From assembly GCA_023664385.1 (NCBI GenBank), contig JAMPFU010000006.1, forward strand, positions 1 through 64,000: a stretch of DNA of 64,000 nucleotides, in the 5' to 3' direction. This document shows, piece by piece, positions 32,388 through 42,079 of this stretch. A model generated the notes under the pieces. It saw only the letters and a list, made by a program, of their open reading frames with translations. It was not told the DNA's origin and made no database searches. The translations under genes and the position numbers were made by a program. The DNA is from Clostridium sp. Lineage in GTDB: Bacteria > Bacillota > Clostridia > Lachnospirales > Lachnospiraceae. Every line of letters begins with the position of its first letter. Within the stretch, counting starts at the first letter, position 1.

Positions 32388-34700
32388 ATGGCAAAGGGAA
32401 AGCGTGCAGAATCTCGATGCAGATATTTAATCAGAACAATAGCATCCCAAAAAGGCTGGGATACAAAACATCCACAAAAAGGCGGAGATTTTTTGGAGGA
32501 GCAGGAAATAGAAGATTTTTTACCTGATTGTGGTTTAGAAGGAATCAAGCCTGATTTTTTGTTATGTAAAAAATCATCACCAATCATTGTTGTTGAGGCA
32601 AAAAATGACATAAAAAAAATAGATGATGCAGTAAAAGAATCAATTAATTACGCAGATGTTATAAATAAAAAGGGAAAATACAATATAAAAATAGCAGTTG
32701 GAGTAGCCGGAGAAGAAGATCACGGTTATTTGTTTAAGTCTTGTTTTTGGGATGGAAAAAAATGGAAGGCATTGGAGTCAAAAGGATATGAATTAACTAG
32801 TTTTCCAAGTGTTTATGAGGTTGATGGAGCTATTGTAACAAACAATGGCACTACAGAAGTATCTATTCCACAAATATCTGATTATATTGATACAGCAATA
32901 GAATTATCATCAATTTTACGTTCAGCAAAAATAGAACCATCACTTAGACCTAAAGTTTTGGGTGCAGTGATTACAGCTTTATATTGGGGTGAAATAAATC
33001 TGGAAGATGGAAAAGAATTAGATTCAATTAACGAGCTTGTGTCAAATGCGATAAAATCTACGGATCATTTTGAAGATAATAAAAAGGAACAGTTAATCGA
33101 AACATTAAAACTTACTATCGGAGATTATAACAGGCTCGCAAATAAAATAGGTAAGATAGTTTTTTTACTGAAAAAGCTTAATATTAAATCAATATTACAA
33201 ACAGATACCGATTTTTTAGGCTTGTTGTATGAGGCATTTATCAGATATGGATATGATAATAATTCCCTAGGCATAGTATTTACTCCTCGACATATTACTA
33301 AATATTGTGCGGAATTGATAGATGTTACAGCAAAAGATAAAGTTATAGATATTGCATGTGGTTCCGGGGGATTTTTAGTTGCATCATTTGACAGAATGGT
33401 TAAGACTTCGAAGAAAATGGGAATTCCAGCAGAAATAATAAGGGAATCACTATATGGTTTTGATACAAATCCAACAGTATGGTCTTTGGCAGCATTAAAT
33501 ATGTTTTTTAGAGGTGATGGTAAAAGCCATATAGAAAACGCAAGCTGTTTTGACAAACAGATTCAAAAAAATGTAAATAATATGTTTACAAAAGCTTTAC
33601 TTAATCCCCCATTTTCGCAAGCCGAGGAGCCGGAAAGAGATTTTATATCAATGGCAATGAATACATTACAAACAATGGGCTTAATGGCAGTTGTAGTTAA
33701 GTCAGGAATTTTTGCAGATGATGATAATGCACAATGGAGAAATAAATTTTTAAAAACGCATACGGTTCTTGGATTGATAAGCTTGCCGGGTGATTTATTT
33801 TATCCAACTGCCGTGGACACCACAATAATGATTGCACAAGCCCATCGTCCACAAATGAAAACAGACAAGGTATTTATGGCTAAGGTTTGGAATGATGGAT
33901 TTAAAAAACTAAAAGGAAAGCGGGTAGAAGCTGAAGGGTCACAGCTACCTGAAATATTATCGCAGTTTAGAAAGTTTATGAGCAATAAGAGGGTAAAATC
34001 TGATATTGTGACAATAATAAACGCTTCAGAGATAATGACTGACGGGGCAGAATTTTCTCCGGAACAATATTTACCACAACCACTTTTTACGAGAGAACTA
34101 CAAAATACATATTTGGAGAATATTACAAAATCAATATTAACGGCATCCGTTTGCATTGAAGACATTTCAGATGAAGTAATAAATTCATTTCCTATTTGTA
34201 ATGATGGATTAAGTGATATTCCATATGGAGAAAGCGGAGAAATCGAAAAATTTTTTACTGTTTCAGGAGGAAAATCCAGCGGAGAAAGTAATTATTTGGC
34301 AGGCACATGTCCTTACATTTCATCAGGAGATCCTCAAAATAGCATTATACGACTTGTTAATGATGTTAATGGTGAAGTTTTCCAAAACGGTGGAATTACA
34401 GTAACTTGTTTTGGACAAGCATATGTTCAACCATGGCGTTTTATGGCAAGAGGCAACGGTGGTAGCGCTGTACGTGTCTTAATACCTAAATATAAAATGA
34501 CATATTCTGAAATGGCATGGTTTGCAGCTCAAATAAATATGCAAAGGTGGCGATTTTTCTATGGAAGAATGGCAATTCAGAAAAGATTAAAACAGTTAAA
34601 AATTCAGGCACCCGATAAAAGAATTGAAGATGGTAATAACAATATTACGAAAAAAATAAAAGCATTATCGGAAACATTCACTAATATTATGAAGGAGTAA
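32388..34700 (+). CDS. Single-chain restriction-modification enzyme (type IIG-like)
   Basis: A 770-residue protein with three parts. The first is an N-terminal PD-(D/E)XK nuclease (Asp56, Glu70, Lys72 in KPDFLL and VVEAKND). The second is an N6-adenine methyltransferase with SAM motif DIACGSGGF near 324 and catalytic NPPF near 405. The third is a C-terminal target-recognition region resembling a HsdS half (from about 610, FTVSGGKSSGESNYLAG). One chain can therefore cut and methylate, as in type IIG/BcgI-like enzymes. Start by TTGGAGGG. The gene is visibly more A-rich than its neighbours, suggesting transfer. Confidence 0.85.
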   Translation: MAKGKRAESRCRYLIRTIASQKGWDTKHPQKGGDFLEEQEIEDFLPDCGLEGIKPDFLLCKKSSPIIVVEAKNDIKKIDDAVKESINYADVINKKGKYNIKIAVGVAGEEDHGYLFKSCFWDGKKWKALESKGYELTSFPSVYEVDGAIVTNNGTTEVSIPQISDYIDTAIELSSILRSAKIEPSLRPKVLGAVITALYWGEINLEDGKELDSINELVSNAIKSTDHFEDNKKEQLIETLKLTIGDYNRLANKIGKIVFLLKKLNIKSILQTDTDFLGLLYEAFIRYGYDNNSLGIVFTPRHITKYCAELIDVTAKDKVIDIACGSGGFLVASFDRMVKTSKKMGIPAEIIRESLYGFDTNPTVWSLAALNMFFRGDGKSHIENASCFDKQIQKNVNNMFTKALLNPPFSQAEEPERDFISMAMNTLQTMGLMAVVVKSGIFADDDNAQWRNKFLKTHTVLGLISLPGDLFYPTAVDTTIMIAQAHRPQMKTDKVFMAKVWNDGFKKLKGKRVEAEGSQLPEILSQFRKFMSNKRVKSDIVTIINASEIMTDGAEFSPEQYLPQPLFTRELQNTYLENITKSILTASVCIEDISDEVINSFPICNDGLSDIPYGESGEIEKFFTVSGGKSSGESNYLAGTCPYISSGDPQNSIIRLVNDVNGEVFQNGGITVTCFGQAYVQPWRFMARGNGGSAVRVLIPKYKMTYSEMAWFAAQINMQRWRFFYGRMAIQKRLKQLKIQAPDKRIEDGNNNITKKIKALSETFTNIMKE

Positions 34701-34736
34701 ACAATAGAGTAAACTTTATTAAGACAGCCTGACAAA

Positions 34737-34780
34737 AAAGAGCAAAAATCGTACTTTTAAGATACAATTTTTGCTCTTTT
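34737..34780 (+). terminator. Terminator after type IIG gene
   Basis: AAGAGCAAAAAT (from 34738) pairs with ATTTTTGCTCTT (to 34779), followed by a T-rich tail. It can act for both strands. Confidence 0.75.
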
Positions 34781-34814
34781 ATATCGTTTCACATCTATAT
34801 TTTTCCCGCAGTGC

Positions 34815-35015
34815 TTACATTGAGGCAAGAACCAAATCAAGAACAAAAAGCATCACGCCACATACAACCCAAACAATGCCTGCTTTTCGCACTTTTCCTA
34901 CCTTTTTTGGATCGTCTCTATATTCCTTCTTTGTTGACTGCTTTGGAAAGGCAATCATAAAAATTCCAAAGAGAACCATACACGCCGAAAGAACATACTG
35001 CATCATATCATACAT
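34815..35015 (-). CDS. Small two-TM membrane protein
   Basis: The 66 residues contain membrane segments at about 6-22 and 45-63, with a Lys/Arg-rich loop between. GGGAGG precedes the ATG. It lies 53 bp downstream of the fprA gene in the same direction. No family recognised. Confidence 0.65.
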   Translation of the reverse strand: MYDMMQYVLSACMVLFGIFMIAFPKQSTKKEYRDDPKKVGKVRKAGIVWVVCGVMLFVLDLVLASM

Positions 35016-35068
35016 TTTACCATCCTCCCTTTTTATTACATTTTTTCATACGTCACTTGACACTATCT

Positions 35069-36241
35069 TTACTTCCTTCCAGCATTATATACGGCTTCGG
35101 CAAGCGCCTCCATATCTGCCAAATTCTCAGCCTTTAATGTTGATTTTATTGTAACAACAGGCTCAAGCAATGTTATATCCTTCATCGGCTCAAGCATTGC
35201 CTTCATGGTTTTTGCAGCCGTAGGCGCCCATGAACCATTTTCAAGTATGCCTACCGTACGTTTTTGGTATGCCTTAACCTGAAGCTTGGAAAGAAATGTC
35301 TGCATACATGGGAAAACCGAGGCATCATAGCTTGCTGCCGCAAGCACCATTCTGTCGTATCGGAAAGCATCCTCTATAACCTCTGCCATGTCCTCTCTTG
35401 CAAGGTCGCTTACAACAACCTTTTCCTCTCCCTTTGCCCTGATAAGCTCTGCAAGCTTTTCTGCCGCTTCCCCTGTATTGCCGTGTATTGACGCATAGGC
35501 AATAAGCACACCCTTGTTTTCAGGCGTGTAGCTGCTCCATGTATTGTAAAGGTCTATGTAATATCCAAGGTTTTCCTCCAAAATCGGTCCGTGAAGCGGG
35601 CAAATTCTCTGTATGTCAAGCGTAGCCGCCTTCTTTAAGAGGGTCTGCACAGGCATACCATATTTTCCACAAATGTTAAAGTAATACCTTCTAGCCTCAC
35701 ATGCCCAATCCTCGTCAGTATCAAGGGCGTCAAATTTTCCAAAGCCATCAGCGGAAAAAAGTGTCTTTTCACTCTCCTCATATGTAACCATTACCTCAGG
35801 CCAATGTACCATAGGCGCCATAAAGAATTTCAGCGTGTGTGCTCCAAGCGAAAGTGTATCTCCCTCCTTCACAGTTACGGTTTTTTCCCCGACAGGCACG
35901 TCAAAAAACTGCGGAAGCATCGAAAATGTTTTTGCATTTGAAACAAGGGTTATGTCAGGGAACAGCTCAAGCAGTCTTGCTATGCTGCCCGCATGGTCAG
36001 GCTCCAAATGTGAAATGACAAGATAGTCCGGCATCCTTCCGTCAAGCTCACGCACAAGCTTTTGCTCCCACTCCTTCTGTCCACGCCTGTCAACAGTGTC
36101 CATTACTGCAATCTTTTCATCCATTATAAGATATGAATTATATGCGATGCCATTTGGAACAACATATTGGCTCTCAAATAAATCAATGTCCTTATCGTCT
36201 ACTCCTATGTACCTTATTCCGTCTGAAATTTTAAGCTCCAT
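35069..36241 (-). CDS. fprA: FprA-type flavodiiron protein
   Basis: A 390-residue A-type flavoprotein. The N-terminal metallo-beta-lactamase-like domain holds the diiron ligands (HLEPDH near residues 79-84, the His in MVHWPE, the Asp in SADGFG, and His in PLHGPI). The C-terminal flavodoxin domain starts at about residue 245 (IAYASIHGNTG binds FMN). It reduces oxygen or nitric oxide to protect anaerobes. The ribosome site CGGAGG precedes the ATG. Confidence 0.93.
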   Translation of the reverse strand: MELKISDGIRYIGVDDKDIDLFESQYVVPNGIAYNSYLIMDEKIAVMDTVDRRGQKEWEQKLVRELDGRMPDYLVISHLEPDHAGSIARLLELFPDITLVSNAKTFSMLPQFFDVPVGEKTVTVKEGDTLSLGAHTLKFFMAPMVHWPEVMVTYEESEKTLFSADGFGKFDALDTDEDWACEARRYYFNICGKYGMPVQTLLKKAATLDIQRICPLHGPILEENLGYYIDLYNTWSSYTPENKGVLIAYASIHGNTGEAAEKLAELIRAKGEEKVVVSDLAREDMAEVIEDAFRYDRMVLAAASYDASVFPCMQTFLSKLQVKAYQKRTVGILENGSWAPTAAKTMKAMLEPMKDITLLEPVVTIKSTLKAENLADMEALAEAVYNAGRK

Positions 36242-36511
36242 GTGTTAAAACCTCCGTAAAATATATTTCCGATTTGTACAATAACTGCACATAATTTTCA
36301 TTACCATTTATTATCATTTTTTATCCCTGTTTTGTCAATATGAAAACTTCCCGATGATAAACGTTTTTGACATTACGGGGCTGTCACAGCAAGGATTTAA
36401 GGCACACATGAAATTACACTGTCAAGCCTTTGCAAAAAACAGCACAAATAACGCATCGCCAATCTGCAATTGACGATATGGCATGACAAGTTCTAAAACA
36501 GATTACACATC
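36242..36511. other. Intergenic region without recognised feature
   Basis: Between divergent fprA and the MATE gene. Apart from the promoter at 36512-36540 I see no gene, repeat or clear RNA structure. Confidence 0.5.
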
Positions 36512-36540
36512 TTGACAGAAACACAGCAGTTTGATATAGT
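36512..36540 (+). promoter_or_regulatory. Promoter of MATE exporter gene
   Basis: TTGACA (36512-36517), a 17-nt spacer and TATAGT (36535-36540). Confidence 0.75.
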
Positions 36541-36570
36541 CCCTCTAAAATAATGAAACCGTTATTTTCA

Positions 36571-36646
36571 CTTTGGGAGAACGAGTATTCAAATGGCACA
36601 TACATATACTTTGGGAGGATGCGTATTCAGATGGCACATACATATA
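36571..36646 (+). repeat. Tandem duplication of a translation start region
   Basis: Two adjacent 38-bp units (36571-36608, 36609-36646) differ at only a few positions. Each carries a GGGAG-type ribosome site and ATGGCACATACATATAC. The first ATG (36593) reads 19 codons in another frame and stops. The second (36631) starts the MATE protein. Confidence 0.85.
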
Positions 36647-37959
36647 CCTTAACAGAAGGTAAGACCTCAAAATTAATTCTTAAATTTTATTTTCCCATGC
36701 TGCTTACAAGCATGCTCCAGCAGGTTTACACAATTGCCGATACTGCAATTGTGGGTAAGGGACTTGGCGACAATCCGTTGGCATCAGTTGGAAATATGTC
36801 CTCCCTTACATTTTTTGTCATGGGCTTTGCCCTTGGGCTGTCAAACGGTTTTGCCGTCATGATTTCACAATATTATGGTGCCAACGACACAGCAAGGCTT
36901 CGGCGTTCCATAGCCGCCTCCACAACACTTTCGGGTATTATTATCGTTCTTTTTACGACATTTAGCATGGTTTTCTTAAAGCCAATGCTGATTGCTATGA
37001 AAACCTCAGATATTATTATCAAGGACAGCCTTTTATATGGGTATATTATTTTCGGTGGTTTTTTTGCGACTGTTTTCTACAACCTTTGTTCCTGTATTCT
37101 CCGTTCGCTTGGTGACAGCAAAACGCCCTTTATTGCAATTGTTTTTTCTACCATATTTAATATTGTTTTTAACTGCGTATTTATTTTCGGATTGAAATCA
37201 GGCGTTGAAGGACCTGCCATTGTAACGGTGATTTCCCAGCTTATTTCTGCGGGGATATGCTATGTGAAGCTGAAAAAAATTGAGCTTATCAGACTATGCA
37301 GGGAGGATTTTAAGGCAAACGGCAAAATGTATCTCAAGCTTTTAAAAAACGGCATACCCATGGCTACCATGAACTCCGTTACTGCTGTAGGCTGTATCAT
37401 TGTGCAGGGCTTTGTAAATAAAATGGGTGTTGCTTACACTGCCGCCTATTCTGCATGCAGCAAATATATTAATTTGTTTATGCAGCCAGCCTGCACGGCA
37501 GGAAATACAATGTCCACCTTTACAGGACAAAACTACGGTGCAAAAAAATATGACCGCATCCGCAAAGGCTTAAACGTCTGCCTTTCCATAGCCGCCATAT
37601 CATATGTACTGCTTGGCTCCCTGATGATTATTTTTCCCGAGTGGCTGGCGTCGCTTATGCTGAATGGAGACTTTCAGATTACACTTGCAAAAGGCTTTCT
37701 CATAAGATGTGGTATTGCAATTTTCACGGTTGATTTTCTTTTCGTGTTCCGAAGTGCCTGCCAGGGAATGGAAAGACCTCTCATTCCAATGCTTTCAGGC
37801 GTACTTGAAATGGTGCTCAGGATTTCGGTCATCGTCCTGTTTACTAAGTCGGCCGGCTTTAATGCGACGGCATATGCCGAGATAGCCGCATGGTCAGGAG
37901 CGCTGCTTGTAAATTTAATTGCTTACCTTTATTATATAAATAAGCTGCCGAAAAACTAA
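36631..37959 (+). CDS. MATE family efflux transporter
   Basis: A 442-residue, 12-TM exporter of the MATE (DinF/NorM-like) family, which uses Na+ or H+ to expel drugs or metabolites. The N-terminal YFPMLLTSMLQQVYTIADTAIVG helix is characteristic, and a repeated half follows after about residue 220. The start at 36631 is preferred over the longer frame because it gives the usual MATE N-terminus. The upstream extension is the duplicated start unit. Confidence 0.9.
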   Translation: MAHTYTLTEGKTSKLILKFYFPMLLTSMLQQVYTIADTAIVGKGLGDNPLASVGNMSSLTFFVMGFALGLSNGFAVMISQYYGANDTARLRRSIAASTTLSGIIIVLFTTFSMVFLKPMLIAMKTSDIIIKDSLLYGYIIFGGFFATVFYNLCSCILRSLGDSKTPFIAIVFSTIFNIVFNCVFIFGLKSGVEGPAIVTVISQLISAGICYVKLKKIELIRLCREDFKANGKMYLKLLKNGIPMATMNSVTAVGCIIVQGFVNKMGVAYTAAYSACSKYINLFMQPACTAGNTMSTFTGQNYGAKKYDRIRKGLNVCLSIAAISYVLLGSLMIIFPEWLASLMLNGDFQITLAKGFLIRCGIAIFTVDFLFVFRSACQGMERPLIPMLSGVLEMVLRISVIVLFTKSAGFNATAYAEIAAWSGALLVNLIAYLYYINKLPKN

Positions 37960-37968
37960 ACACATTTC

Positions 37969-38265
37969 CTAAAGCTTCTTCCGTTTTTTCACACACTCGG
38001 CAAGCAGAAATTCTATTTGGCTGTTAATGGAACGGTATTCGTCCTCTGCCCATGCAGCAAGCTCCTCCCAAAGGGACGGAGCAAGCCGCAGCAGCACTTG
38101 TTTTTTTGCCTTTTCCTTGTCTTTTATCTGCTTTTCCTTTTGCTTTATGTCCTGCTCCATTGCTGTAAGCCGTTTCATGCGTTCGGACAAAAGCTGTTCC
38201 TTCAAGGCAATGGCTTCTTCATCCATATTCAATTTATCCTTTAAATTATCAGATTTATTATCCAT
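37969..38265 (-). CDS. Coiled-coil protein with ribbon-helix-helix (Arc-like) C-terminus
   Basis: A 98-residue protein. Residues 20-55 are a Lys/Glu/Gln coiled coil. From about residue 56 the sequence VLLRLAPSLWEELAAWAEDEYRS then INSQIEFLLAECVKKR has the Arc/MetJ ribbon-helix-helix pattern (strand, helix, Ser-x-Asn-turn, helix). It is the last gene of the SPFH operon, 29 bp after the membrane protein. Arc-like proteins often follow SPFH genes, where their role is unknown. Confidence 0.7.
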   Translation of the reverse strand: MDNKSDNLKDKLNMDEEAIALKEQLLSERMKRLTAMEQDIKQKEKQIKDKEKAKKQVLLRLAPSLWEELAAWAEDEYRSINSQIEFLLAECVKKRKKL

Positions 38266-38294
38266 CTGGTCACTCCATTCATAACCATGCTATT

Positions 38295-38864
38295 CTATGC
38301 GGCAAAAAATTTTACAAGAAACATTGCCAGTGAAATAATAGCCGGTATCTCTGCCACAGCAAGAAAAATCATCAGCCTGCTCATAGCAGGAGATGCATTG
38401 TTTACTCCCACATTCATGACACGCAGTCCCACAGCACGCACGGCCTTTGTCTGCTGCGTCTGCCCCGTTGTATCGTTGGCAATTTTAATCAGGCTGTTTC
38501 CTGCAATAACCGCCTTTAAAGCGCCCGACACGGCACATAAAAGTCCGATTGTCACCATATACAGCATTGAGGCTTCATTTATCTCGTCATAGCTTACAAT
38601 TTCCAATATAACAAGCACAACTTCAATAACAGCATACATAAACCCTGTGACATTTATGGCAAAAATAACGGAAAGATAGGAATTGTATGTCTGCCTTGAT
38701 ATGCGTACTCCCATTTGCTTACACTGGCTGCTTTTTAAAAAAATAAATACAATTGAAAACAAAAGTGCAATAACGGCAGGTATGCTTATAATGAGCAGCT
38801 TCGGCATGATATCATTTAGTGAACTTACACTCCCGCTCTCAGCCTGAACAACATTCTCTATCAT
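38295..38864 (-). CDS. Multi-pass membrane protein of SPFH operon
   Basis: A 189-residue protein with four hydrophobic segments (about residues 22-45, 67-92, 100-122 and 163-187). The start at 38864 follows GGAGG. An ATG at 38879 overlaps the SPFH stop codon in the sequence TAATG. No family name recognised. It probably sits in the membrane with the SPFH protein. Confidence 0.7.
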   Translation of the reverse strand: MIENVVQAESGSVSSLNDIMPKLLIISIPAVIALLFSIVFIFLKSSQCKQMGVRISRQTYNSYLSVIFAINVTGFMYAVIEVVLVILEIVSYDEINEASMLYMVTIGLLCAVSGALKAVIAGNSLIKIANDTTGQTQQTKAVRAVGLRVMNVGVNNASPAMSRLMIFLAVAEIPAIISLAMFLVKFFAA

Positions 38865-38878
38865 AGACTGCACCTCCA

Positions 38879-39913
38879 TTAATAGATTGACCCACTGTTT
38901 ACGATCGGTTGCGCATCCTTATTTCCACAAAGGACTACAAGCAGGTTACTTACCATAGCTGCCTTTCTCTCCTCGTCAAGTGAAACGATTTCCTCCTCGC
39001 TAAGCTGGTCAATCGCCATCTTAACCATGCTGACAGCACCCTCAACAATCTTCTGTCTTGCGGCTATGATTGCCACTGCCTGCTGCCTCTGAAGCATTGC
39101 TGCTGCAATCTCCTCCGAATATGCAAGATGGGTTATTCTTACCTCTTTTATCTCAATGCCCGCTTCCTCCACTCTTGCCTGAAGCTCATTTTTCATATTT
39201 TCGGCAATCTCCTGGCTGCTGCCCCTGAGTGTTTTTTCGTCAACATCATCCTCCATGACATCATACGGATAAAGCCTTGCATTATTTCTTACGATTGCAT
39301 CACACTGTATGGAAAGAAACTCATTATAATTTTCAACATTAAATACTGCCTTTGTAGGATTGACAACCTTCCATATAACTGCTGCGCCGATAACGATTGG
39401 ATTTCCAAGTGCATCGTTTACCTTCTGCTTGTGATTATTAAATGTCATTGTCTTTGTCGACACCTTTTTATTAAAATTTGGCGCAGTGCCTGTTCCTGTC
39501 TTTGTCTCATTTGCTCCTGTTGTAAACTGAGCCATCTCAAATGGCGTAGCGGAAGAAGGATTATAGATTGAAGCAAATGGATTTATAAAATAATATCCTG
39601 CCTTTTTGATTGTTCCATAGTATCGTCCGAAAAAAGTGTATACTGCCGCTTCATTCGGGTGAACAACCTTAAGACCTGAAAACATAACGGCAAACACGAC
39701 AAATCCTATTATTCCAAGGACTACGCCCATTCCAAATGCCGCACCGCCCTTCGCAACACCAAAAAGGATTGCGGACAAAATAATAACCCCTATAGAAAGA
39801 AGCTCTCCAAAAATAAGCCCTACCAATGCTGCCGCACCATTTGCTTTTGTAATTTCCTTTTCTACTACGTCGCCATGAATCATCGTCTTTTGTTCTGCAT
39901 TTTCATTACTCAT
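38879..39913 (-). CDS. SPFH/stomatin-like membrane protein
   Basis: A 344-residue SPFH (band 7) protein. Two N-terminal membrane segments (about residues 26-50 and 58-80) precede the SPFH domain ([16 protein letters not shown] onward), which ends in an Ala-rich coiled coil ([23 protein letters not shown]). Such proteins oligomerise into membrane microdomains and can regulate proteases. It is the first gene of a three-gene operon with the membrane protein and Arc-like protein. Confidence 0.9.
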   Translation of the reverse strand: MSNENAEQKTMIHGDVVEKEITKANGAAALVGLIFGELLSIGVIILSAILFGVAKGGAAFGMGVVLGIIGFVVFAVMFSGLKVVHPNEAAVYTFFGRYYGTIKKAGYYFINPFASIYNPSSATPFEMAQFTTGANETKTGTGTAPNFNKKVSTKTMTFNNHKQKVNDALGNPIVIGAAVIWKVVNPTKAVFNVENYNEFLSIQCDAIVRNNARLYPYDVMEDDVDEKTLRGSSQEIAENMKNELQARVEEAGIEIKEVRITHLAYSEEIAAAMLQRQQAVAIIAARQKIVEGAVSMVKMAIDQLSEEEIVSLDEERKAAMVSNLLVVLCGNKDAQPIVNSGSIY

Positions 39914-40177
39914 AATCTTTTCCTCCCTCTTTTTCGTGTCAGCCCGGATTTTCTTTCAACATGTGTTCCGATTTGCCTTGCAAATTGAAAACGCATGGGC
40001 TGACTTCACGCCTTAATTCGTAATAAACTGAAACACATTCGCATTTCTCAAGTCATGCTCTCTGTGTCAAAATAGAATTGTTTTTCATATCATGCTTTTG
40101 TTCCGAAACATAATGATATTATTTTGATATTATTATAATATAAAATTCAAATGTTTGTCAATAAAATTTTTAGATAA

Positions 40178-40223
40178 TTGATTTTTCTTTTGATGGTGGT
40201 ATAATGTGCATAGCACATTATAC
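40178..40223 (+). promoter_or_regulatory. Promoter with palindromic operator of EcoRV-like system
   Basis: TTGATT (40178-40183), a 16-nt spacer and TATAAT (40200-40205). The -10 box lies inside a perfect palindrome: GTATAATGTGC (40199-40209), ATA, GCACATTATAC (40213-40223). A protein bound there would block the promoter. The rest of 39914-40177 holds no gene that I can support. Confidence 0.75.
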
Positions 40224-40239
40224 TTGAGGAGATTCATAT

Positions 40240-41097
40240 ATGATAGATAAGGTATATGTACCACCTATTAAAATACAAGGAATAAAAACAAAGTTAGTCG
40301 AATTAATATCTGACACAGTATGTTTAAACGATATGTCCGTTTGGTATGAGCCATTTATGGGCTCTGGTGTTGTCGGATTAAACTTGGCACCTAAACGTGC
40401 TGTTTTTGCTGATAATAACCCTTATGTTATTCAACTTTATAATGAAATAAAAAGCGGAATGATTAATTCTTATATAGTGAGAGAATATCTCGAAAAAGAG
40501 GGAAAACTTTTATCCGAAAAAGACGAACAACACTATTATTACATACGGGATCGCTTTAATGAGAACCCTAATTCTTTGGATTTTCTTTTTTTAAACCGCA
40601 GTTGTTTTAATGGAATGATTCGCTTTAACAAAAAATATAAATTTAATGTTCCATATGGTCACAAGCCACAAAGATTTGCCAAATCATATGTAACAAAAAT
40701 AGTTAATCAGGTAAAGCGATTGGAGGATATTATCCCAAAAAACGAATGGGAATTTAAATGTCAATCGTTTGAGGAAACAATACGTGAAGCATCGGAAACA
40801 GATTTCATTTACTGCGACCCTCCATACATTGGAAGACATGTTGATTACTATGATAGCTGGGATGCGGAATGCGAAATTACACTTAGAGACGCTTTATATT
40901 CTTCTGGTGCTAAGTTTATATTATCTACATGGGACCACAATAAATACAGGAGCAATGAATACATAGATACTATATGGAAAGGCTGTTACAAGCTTAACCA
41001 AGAACACTTTTATCATGTAGGCGCAAAAGAACAAAATCGTAATTCTATGACAGAAGCCTTGCTAATCAATTATAACCCCAATATACAAAAAAAATAA
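40240..41097 (+). CDS. D12-class N6-adenine DNA methyltransferase (M.EcoRV-like)
   Basis: A 285-residue D12-class (Dam-like) methyltransferase with SAM motif FMGSG (residues 39-43) and catalytic DPPY (193-196). It methylates adenine. The next gene is an EcoRV-like endonuclease, so GATATC is the expected target. TTGAGGAG precedes the ATG. It is lower in GC than the core genes and forms an operon-like unit with its own promoter and operator. Confidence 0.92.
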   Translation: MIDKVYVPPIKIQGIKTKLVELISDTVCLNDMSVWYEPFMGSGVVGLNLAPKRAVFADNNPYVIQLYNEIKSGMINSYIVREYLEKEGKLLSEKDEQHYYYIRDRFNENPNSLDFLFLNRSCFNGMIRFNKKYKFNVPYGHKPQRFAKSYVTKIVNQVKRLEDIIPKNEWEFKCQSFEETIREASETDFIYCDPPYIGRHVDYYDSWDAECEITLRDALYSSGAKFILSTWDHNKYRSNEYIDTIWKGCYKLNQEHFYHVGAKEQNRNSMTEALLINYNPNIQKK

Positions 41098-41109
41098 TAT
41101 TTGTCACAT

Positions 41110-41139
41110 CTGCTCTCTGATTTTAAAATCAGAGAGCAG
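41110..41139 (+). promoter_or_regulatory. Perfect palindrome between methyltransferase and endonuclease
   Basis: A 30-bp perfect palindrome (CTGCTCTCTGATTTT and its complement, without spacer) separates the two genes. In RNA it would be a strong hairpin. It ends 22 bases before the endonuclease ATG. It may dampen endonuclease expression or bind a control protein. Confidence 0.7.
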
Positions 41140-41161
41140 GAAAGACTATGAGGTGCAAAGG

Positions 41162-41977
41162 ATGAATTTTAATTTTATTGATATTTTTAATCAAAAAATC
41201 GCTGAGAAAAAAATAAACTGGGAAGTGAGTGCCCTTGCGTCAGCCAATGGACAAATCTATTCATTAGGTACTGATTCAAAGCTAATAGGTCGTATTTTTG
41301 AATTAATTTCATATAGTATTTTACAAGAAATTGCTGATGAAAATGATTTTATATTACAGCCTTCTGAGAAACAAACAGTTTATCCGGATTTTACTTTAAT
41401 GAGAGACAAAAACGATAAAGAAAAAATAGCCATAGACATCAAAACCACATATCGCACTTATACGAAAAAAGGCAAACCAAACAAGTATGGTTTCACTTTG
41501 GGTTCTTATGCTTCATTTATGAGAAATGGGACAAAAAACATTATGTTTCCTTATGAAGAATATGCAAAGCATTATGTAATCGGATTTATATATACAAGAA
41601 ATAAAAATGCCAAAGAAGGACAAATAAGCCATTTAAACCAAATTGACCAAATACCGGTTCCATATAAGGATGTGGAATTATTTGTACAAGAGAAATATAA
41701 AATTTCAGGTGAAAAACCAGGAAGTGGAGATACAGAAAATATTGGTTCATATAAAACAAACAATATAGAATATTTAATTAATGGAGAAGGTCCATTTTCA
41801 GCATTAGGTTTGGCAGAATTTGAAAAATATTGGGCTGGCTATCCAAAATATAGAGCTTCAGTAAAGGATTACACGTCATTGGAAGAATATTTTGAATGGT
41901 GCGAAAAGAATAATTATAATGTAGATTCCCTAAGAAGGGTATATGAATATTGGAAGAAATCACATAGTGATGAATAA
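41162..41977 (+). CDS. Type II restriction endonuclease, EcoRV family
   Basis: A 271-residue homologue of EcoRV. It shares SANGQIYSLGTDSK, YPDFTL, IAIDIKTTY, TLGSYASFMRN-TKNI and the late GSGDTENIGS segment. The catalytic residues Asp76, Asp92 and Lys94 keep the exact spacing of EcoRV Asp74, Asp90 and Lys92. It should cut GATATC to blunt ends. The start at 41162 has AGGTGCAAAGG just upstream. The C-terminus is about 25 residues longer than EcoRV. It is paired with the D12 methyltransferase upstream. Confidence 0.95.
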   Translation: MNFNFIDIFNQKIAEKKINWEVSALASANGQIYSLGTDSKLIGRIFELISYSILQEIADENDFILQPSEKQTVYPDFTLMRDKNDKEKIAIDIKTTYRTYTKKGKPNKYGFTLGSYASFMRNGTKNIMFPYEEYAKHYVIGFIYTRNKNAKEGQISHLNQIDQIPVPYKDVELFVQEKYKISGEKPGSGDTENIGSYKTNNIEYLINGEGPFSALGLAEFEKYWAGYPKYRASVKDYTSLEEYFEWCEKNNYNVDSLRRVYEYWKKSHSDE

Positions 41978-42079
41978 TTACTGTATTTGATATTGTTTAT
42001 GTATATTGTTGTTATTTTAACAGAAGAAAATATAGTAAATGAAAGCATATCACAATCATCCTTTTGAAAGGGGCATATC

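Noticed and set aside
32388..34700. Complete type I restriction system (separate R, M, S)
   Set aside because: No separate HsdR or HsdS genes are adjacent. All parts are in one chain with a terminator behind.
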